Source: CAVPXC01 sp963709505 (GTDB lineage: Bacteria; Chloroflexota; Anaerolineae; JAAEKA01). From it: 64,000 bases of DNA. A program made the position numbers and the translations under genes. The DNA is taken from positions 88,590 to 152,589 of the forward strand of contig CAVPXC010000032.1 of the NCBI GenBank assembly GCA_963709505.1, read 5' to 3'. Under the pieces are notes generated by a model that was given only the letters and a program-made list of their open reading frames with translations, did no database searches and was not told the DNA's origin. This document shows, one piece after another, positions 60,517 to 64,000 of this stretch; within the stretch, counting starts at the first letter, position 1, and the number at the start of each line of letters is the position of its first letter.

Positions 60517-63232
60517 CTACACCAGATCGTCCAGGGCCTCCAGGCCACCATACTCGATCTCAATCACGTCACGGCGAGGCCGCACGGAGACTGGAATATC
60601 CTGTCTGCGACTCTGCCAGGCACCCTGCGCGTTCTGGTATTTGAAACTCACCGTAACGTACGTTGTGCTCGTGCCTGTTGCTCGATACAAGGGCCGGACG
60701 ACAGGTTGCAGGCTACGCTGCTGGCCGGGTTCGAGAGTCTCTTGAATGATCTGCGGCTGCTGATCGGTATTGGCCGCAACCTCCAGATGCACCTTAGCCA
60801 GTCGATTGCCGGTGTTGCGCAGCGCGATTTCCACGGCCAGGATTTGCCCTTCATCCACTTCCAAGCGATCAGGCAAATGCTCGAAAACTACCTCGATCCG
60901 TTCCTGCACAATTCGTTTCAGAACCGCACCTGGCACCACCATCTCGGCCAATGATAAGCCGCCGTGCGCGTAACGGTCCGGAGATCGGTTAGCTCCCTCC
61001 CGTTGAAACCAGCGGTGACCCACAGCCACCGTGAACGGCGACTCGCGCACTCCTGGGTAGTGAAAACGCAAACCGTTTCGAGTGAGCGGTTCCCAAGATG
61101 TATCGATATCGCACAGGATGGCCAGACATCCTTGGATCATCAACTGAGGCCAGCTCCGCGTCTGGGACCACTTGGCGGTCGAGTTCCGCTATCTTCAAGT
61201 TCCATGAAACCGTGGTCGCTTGAGAGGACCAGAGTGTCTTCTGGTCGCACCAATACTCCAGCGTCCGCATGATATCGTCCAGCAGCGTGGCAATCTTAGC
61301 GTTAAGGCTCACAAGATTGCTGCGCTCTTGGTGAAGGTTGTCATCGCTCACATTAAAGATCAGTACGTTCCACGGGAAGCTTTTGTCCCGGTCGAGTTGA
61401 CGATACGTGGTGTCTGCTTCCATGCCGGAATAGAAGCGGAGACGTTGGTCTACCTCGGCCGCCGGAACTTCGAATAGCCGGGCGGCCAGTAGTCGCTGAT
61501 CGTAGCTGATGCGGCCATCCGGCGTCTGCCAGTTCTCCGGAGTACGTCCTGCCAAGAGGCTGGTGCGAGCAATGCGAGTCCAGGAGGGCAAAACGCTGAG
61601 ATAGGCCTTTTCCGGCTGCTTCAACTCAAACGATTGGAGCAAACGAGGCTTGACCACCCGTTGCCAGCTATCCCAGCGCATCCCGTCGAAGATAACCACC
61701 CATACGCAGGCATCGGCCTTTGGATGCAGCCGGCGTTGTTTTACCAGATCCACCAGCACGTGTGTTGCCAATCGTGGATCGTTCAGGTAACCACGCCAGT
61801 TCTGGGTGATGCGCCGGGCCAACTCTTCGTCGGCGCCTTGCAGTAGGTTGCGCGCTTGCTTGCGCAGACGGTCAACGTAGGTCTGCAAGTGACGGATCAA
61901 ATGGCTGTCGTCATCCGGCATTCTGCGCAAGGACATCGATGCACGCGCACAGGCGAACTCAAGGTCGTAGAAGCCACCCTCGACGTACCAGTCGACTAGC
62001 CCGGCCAAAGCTGGGCCAGGTTGGCTATTCCGTTCCAACAATCCGACCACAGCCGATGTCTCGTCAAGAAAGTCCCCAAGCGCGGATGCTGTCCCAGCAC
62101 AGCGGGAGCCTGGCAATGCCTTGAGTGTCTGTGGCCGGTACGCTGGCCATTTGCCGATGACCGAGTCTAAGCTATGTGCAGGTGTTGCGCGCAGAACAGA
62201 CGCGGCCAACTGAACCAGGATGCCTGGGGCCTCGGCGGCGGCCAAAGCAGACCATGGCTCTGCGCCTTCGCTCGGCCTTAGCAGACCTACCGCACGTTGC
62301 AAGTCATCATCGGAAAGCTCCTGTTCAGCCGCGCGCATGATTTGATGACGCCAGTCCCGGTCGCGATCCCAAAACGCAAGAACTTGCTCTACCCACGGCT
62401 CCAAAGGCTCAGGGTCGAAGCTCAGCACACCCAGCCCGCGAAGTTGATTGGCGATGTTTGGCACGCGGGATCGCCCAAGAAAACGGCGCAGATAAAGGTA
62501 TCCGGCCAGGCTATTTGGAGCCACATTGAACCAGGCTGATATGTCGCCTAAACTGACCTGCGGCGAGAGTAACGCGTGCTCTCGAAGCAGCTCACGTCCG
62601 GTCGTGGTCCAGTCAGTTCCCCAAGCCAGACGGACGTAACGCCGCAACACCTGAACCGCCGTATCTTTGTGGAATAGCAACTCACCGATGGGCACACCAG
62701 GTTGAAGGGCGTGAAGCGCCAGGATGCGCAGAGCGTGGGCATCCAGTGCCGCTCCCTGGGGCAGATAGCGTCGCAACTCTCGATGCCCGTCTACCACGGC
62801 TGGCAGATTGACGGAGAGAATTTCAGCGTGCCGTTCCACTTCCGCTGCCGGCCAGTTTTCTCCAGGCGCCAGGGTGCGCAAGACACCCACCAGGCTGAGG
62901 TCGAACCAGGCATCGGCTCGGGTAAACAAATCGGCCAGACTGCTGATATCAAGGCGAGCTTCCGAATCGGTTTCTTGGCCAGGGCGGGCAGTCACCCAGA
63001 TCAGAACTGACCCGCTTAAGGTCTCAACGGCTGGCATTTCGGACCGAAAGGCCAGGTCATTGCCAGTGTAGCGAAAAACCGCCCACACCCGTCCGCTGGC
63101 GTTTACCTGGCTCGCCAGAGCAAGTCTCCCTGGTGGATCGAATACGAAGACCATCCGAGCATTTGGATGCAAATTGGACAGCGTGTGGTAGAGATACTCG
63201 CTTAGAGATTGAGGTAGTGCGTCTTCGCTCAT
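60517..63232 (-). CDS. pglZ: PglZ-domain protein of a BREX-like system (three frame breaks)
   Basis: An alkaline-phosphatase-superfamily PglZ protein, a hallmark of BREX. The ATG at 63232 overlaps the upstream stop (ATGA). The N-terminal half (about 480 residues) is helical. The PglZ domain begins ACVWVVIFDGMRWDSWQRVV (about residue 514). A second metal site is VLSSDHGFMELED, seen only in another frame near 61217. It continues with TVAVGHRWFQREG and SPDRYAHGGLSLAEMVVP. Breaks at about 61230, 61179-61187 (TCGAGTTCC) and 61100. The last about 125 residues (EVDEGQILAVEIALRNTGNR) are an Ig-like/CARDB-like domain. Repaired length about 905 residues. Confidence 0.82.
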
Positions 63233-63999
63233 GGCTGTCCTTGGGTTTTGATCTCGCACACCTTTGCCAGGCGCTTTGTCCGCTCGTAATACCAGGGGTT
63301 CACCTGCGAAGGATCGACGAGCTGGAAAAGCTGCTTGCCCTCGGCGTAGAGCTCGAACGAGTAGCAGAACCGCACCCAGTCACACAGCATGTCGTCGCTG
63401 GGACGGGTGGGTGAGCGGCCACGCAAAAACTGGCGGATGGCGGCGATCTGGTCAGCCAGGATGCGCTGCTGGGTTTCACCAGGCGCCTTGTGGGTTGCGG
63501 TTTCTCGTTTCTGCTGCGTCAGCGCCGGCACAGGCTCGGCAGCATAGGCCAGTTCCAGGGTTCCCATGGTCAGCTTCACCATACGCACCAGGCGACGGGC
63601 ATAGTCCTCGGCCAGGGCTTCGCTGAGATCGGTCGGCGGCAGCCGCAGGTAGATTCGCGCCCAGTTTTGACCTGACGCTTCGGCATGGAGCGGTTCTCCG
63701 AGGGCCGTGCTGGTCTCAGCCAGGGAGGGCAAGAACACGCTCATACGGCTGTAGTTGGCGCTGCCGACGGCCTCAAAGTGCAGGCCAAGCTCGTGGAAGT
63801 CCCGGTTGAGAGCGACCTCGTAATGGCTGCCGACAAAGCGCCGGCTCAGGACCTGGATGAAATAGCGGCTCGGCCGGTAGGCGACGGTGAACTCGTCCAT
63901 GCCTTCTTCGGCCAACCTGTCCGCCAACAGCCCGGCCAGGTGCTGCAGGAAGTCTCGTTTCGCCAGCCGGTGGACGGGGTGTGTCTCGTCGGGTGCCAT
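63229..63999 (-). CDS. Unknown protein upstream of pglZ (DUF4268-like N-terminal part), maybe 5'-truncated
   Basis: 256 residues are visible from an ATG at 63999, but the frame could begin outside the window. The first half (PSRYFIQVLSRRFVGSHYEV, GQNWARIYLRLPPTDLSEAL) resembles small restriction-like domains of the DUF4268 kind (weak). The second half (QQRILADQIAAIRQFLRGRS, DMLCDWVRFCYSFELYAEGK) is not recognised. Its TGA overlaps the ATG of pglZ by 4 bp, so it is translationally coupled and probably a component of the same defence system. It occupies the place of pglX in type 1 BREX or brxC in type 4. Confidence 0.65.
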   Translation of the reverse strand: MAPDETHPVHRLAKRDFLQHLAGLLADRLAEEGMDEFTVAYRPSRYFIQVLSRRFVGSHYEVALNRDFHELGLHFEAVGSANYSRMSVFLPSLAETSTALGEPLHAEASGQNWARIYLRLPPTDLSEALAEDYARRLVRMVKLTMGTLELAYAAEPVPALTQQKRETATHKAPGETQQRILADQIAAIRQFLRGRSPTRPSDDMLCDWVRFCYSFELYAEGKQLFQLVDPSQVNPWYYERTKRLAKVCEIKTQGQP

Positions 64000-64000
64000 T

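Overview
The window is most likely a chromosomal segment of a Chloroflexota bacterium, close to Anaerolineae or Caldilineae. This is inferred from GC-rich housekeeping genes, a class 1B PyrD/PyrK pair, a PurS-PurL fusion, a DUF6062-type protein, long secreted proteins with Ca-binding (dockerin-like) tails, LVIVD repeats, and many dispersed palindromic repeats. I see no rRNA, tRNA, CRISPR array or prophage.

Layout. 1-3.4 kb: rpoD (3' end cut by the window) and dnaG, the classic macromolecular-synthesis pair. 3.6-6.8 kb: mgtC, a YgjP-like metallopeptidase and a secreted subtilase. 7.0-14.9 kb: a complete de novo pyrimidine cluster after carbamoyl phosphate (pyrC, a pyrF-pyrE fusion, pyrB, pyrD, pyrK), with an IS200/IS605 element (tnpA+tnpB) inserted between pyrD and pyrK. 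14.9-21.8 kb: a DEAD-box helicase, a secreted alpha/beta hydrolase, acetyltransferases, a methyltransferase, a Nudix hydrolase and a DUF6062 protein. 21.9-33.2 kb, read right to left: a purine cluster purSL-purQ-purC-(GNAT)-purE-purF-purD-purM-purN. 33.2-36.8 kb: an LVIVD-repeat exported protein and guaB. 37.2-46.2 kb: a membrane protein, ftsH, an epimerase, an acyltransferase, an SCP2 protein, a patatin, a PhaR-type regulator and a phasin-like protein. 46.5-51.8 kb: acyl-CoA ligase and a three-gene sugar-type ABC importer without an ATPase. 51.8-57.7 kb: two large paralogous exported proteins. 57.9-64 kb: small hypotheticals, then a BREX-like defence module (unknown gene, pglZ, short brxL) running off the right edge.

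Data quality matters here. About two dozen single-base frame breaks hit conserved, mostly essential genes (pyrC, pyrFE, purM, purD, purC, purSL, guaB, fadD and others), while rpoD, dnaG, pyrB, purF, purE and ftsH are intact. When I work out which base restores the protein, many breaks sit at GATC, at GACTCGA (read as GAACTCGA three times) or at TGGCC. That context dependence points to systematic sequencing error, perhaps at modified bases, rather than gene decay. I therefore annotate these as whole genes and flag each break.

The most interesting items are the BREX-related operon with an ATPase-only BrxL and a PglZ carrying an Ig-like tail; the tandem-PurS/PurL fusion invaded by palindromic repeats; the PyrF-PyrE fusion; a TnpB lacking the canonical RuvC-II glutamate; a structured leader with a terminator ahead of the pyr genes; and a palindromic operator overlapping the phasin promoter.
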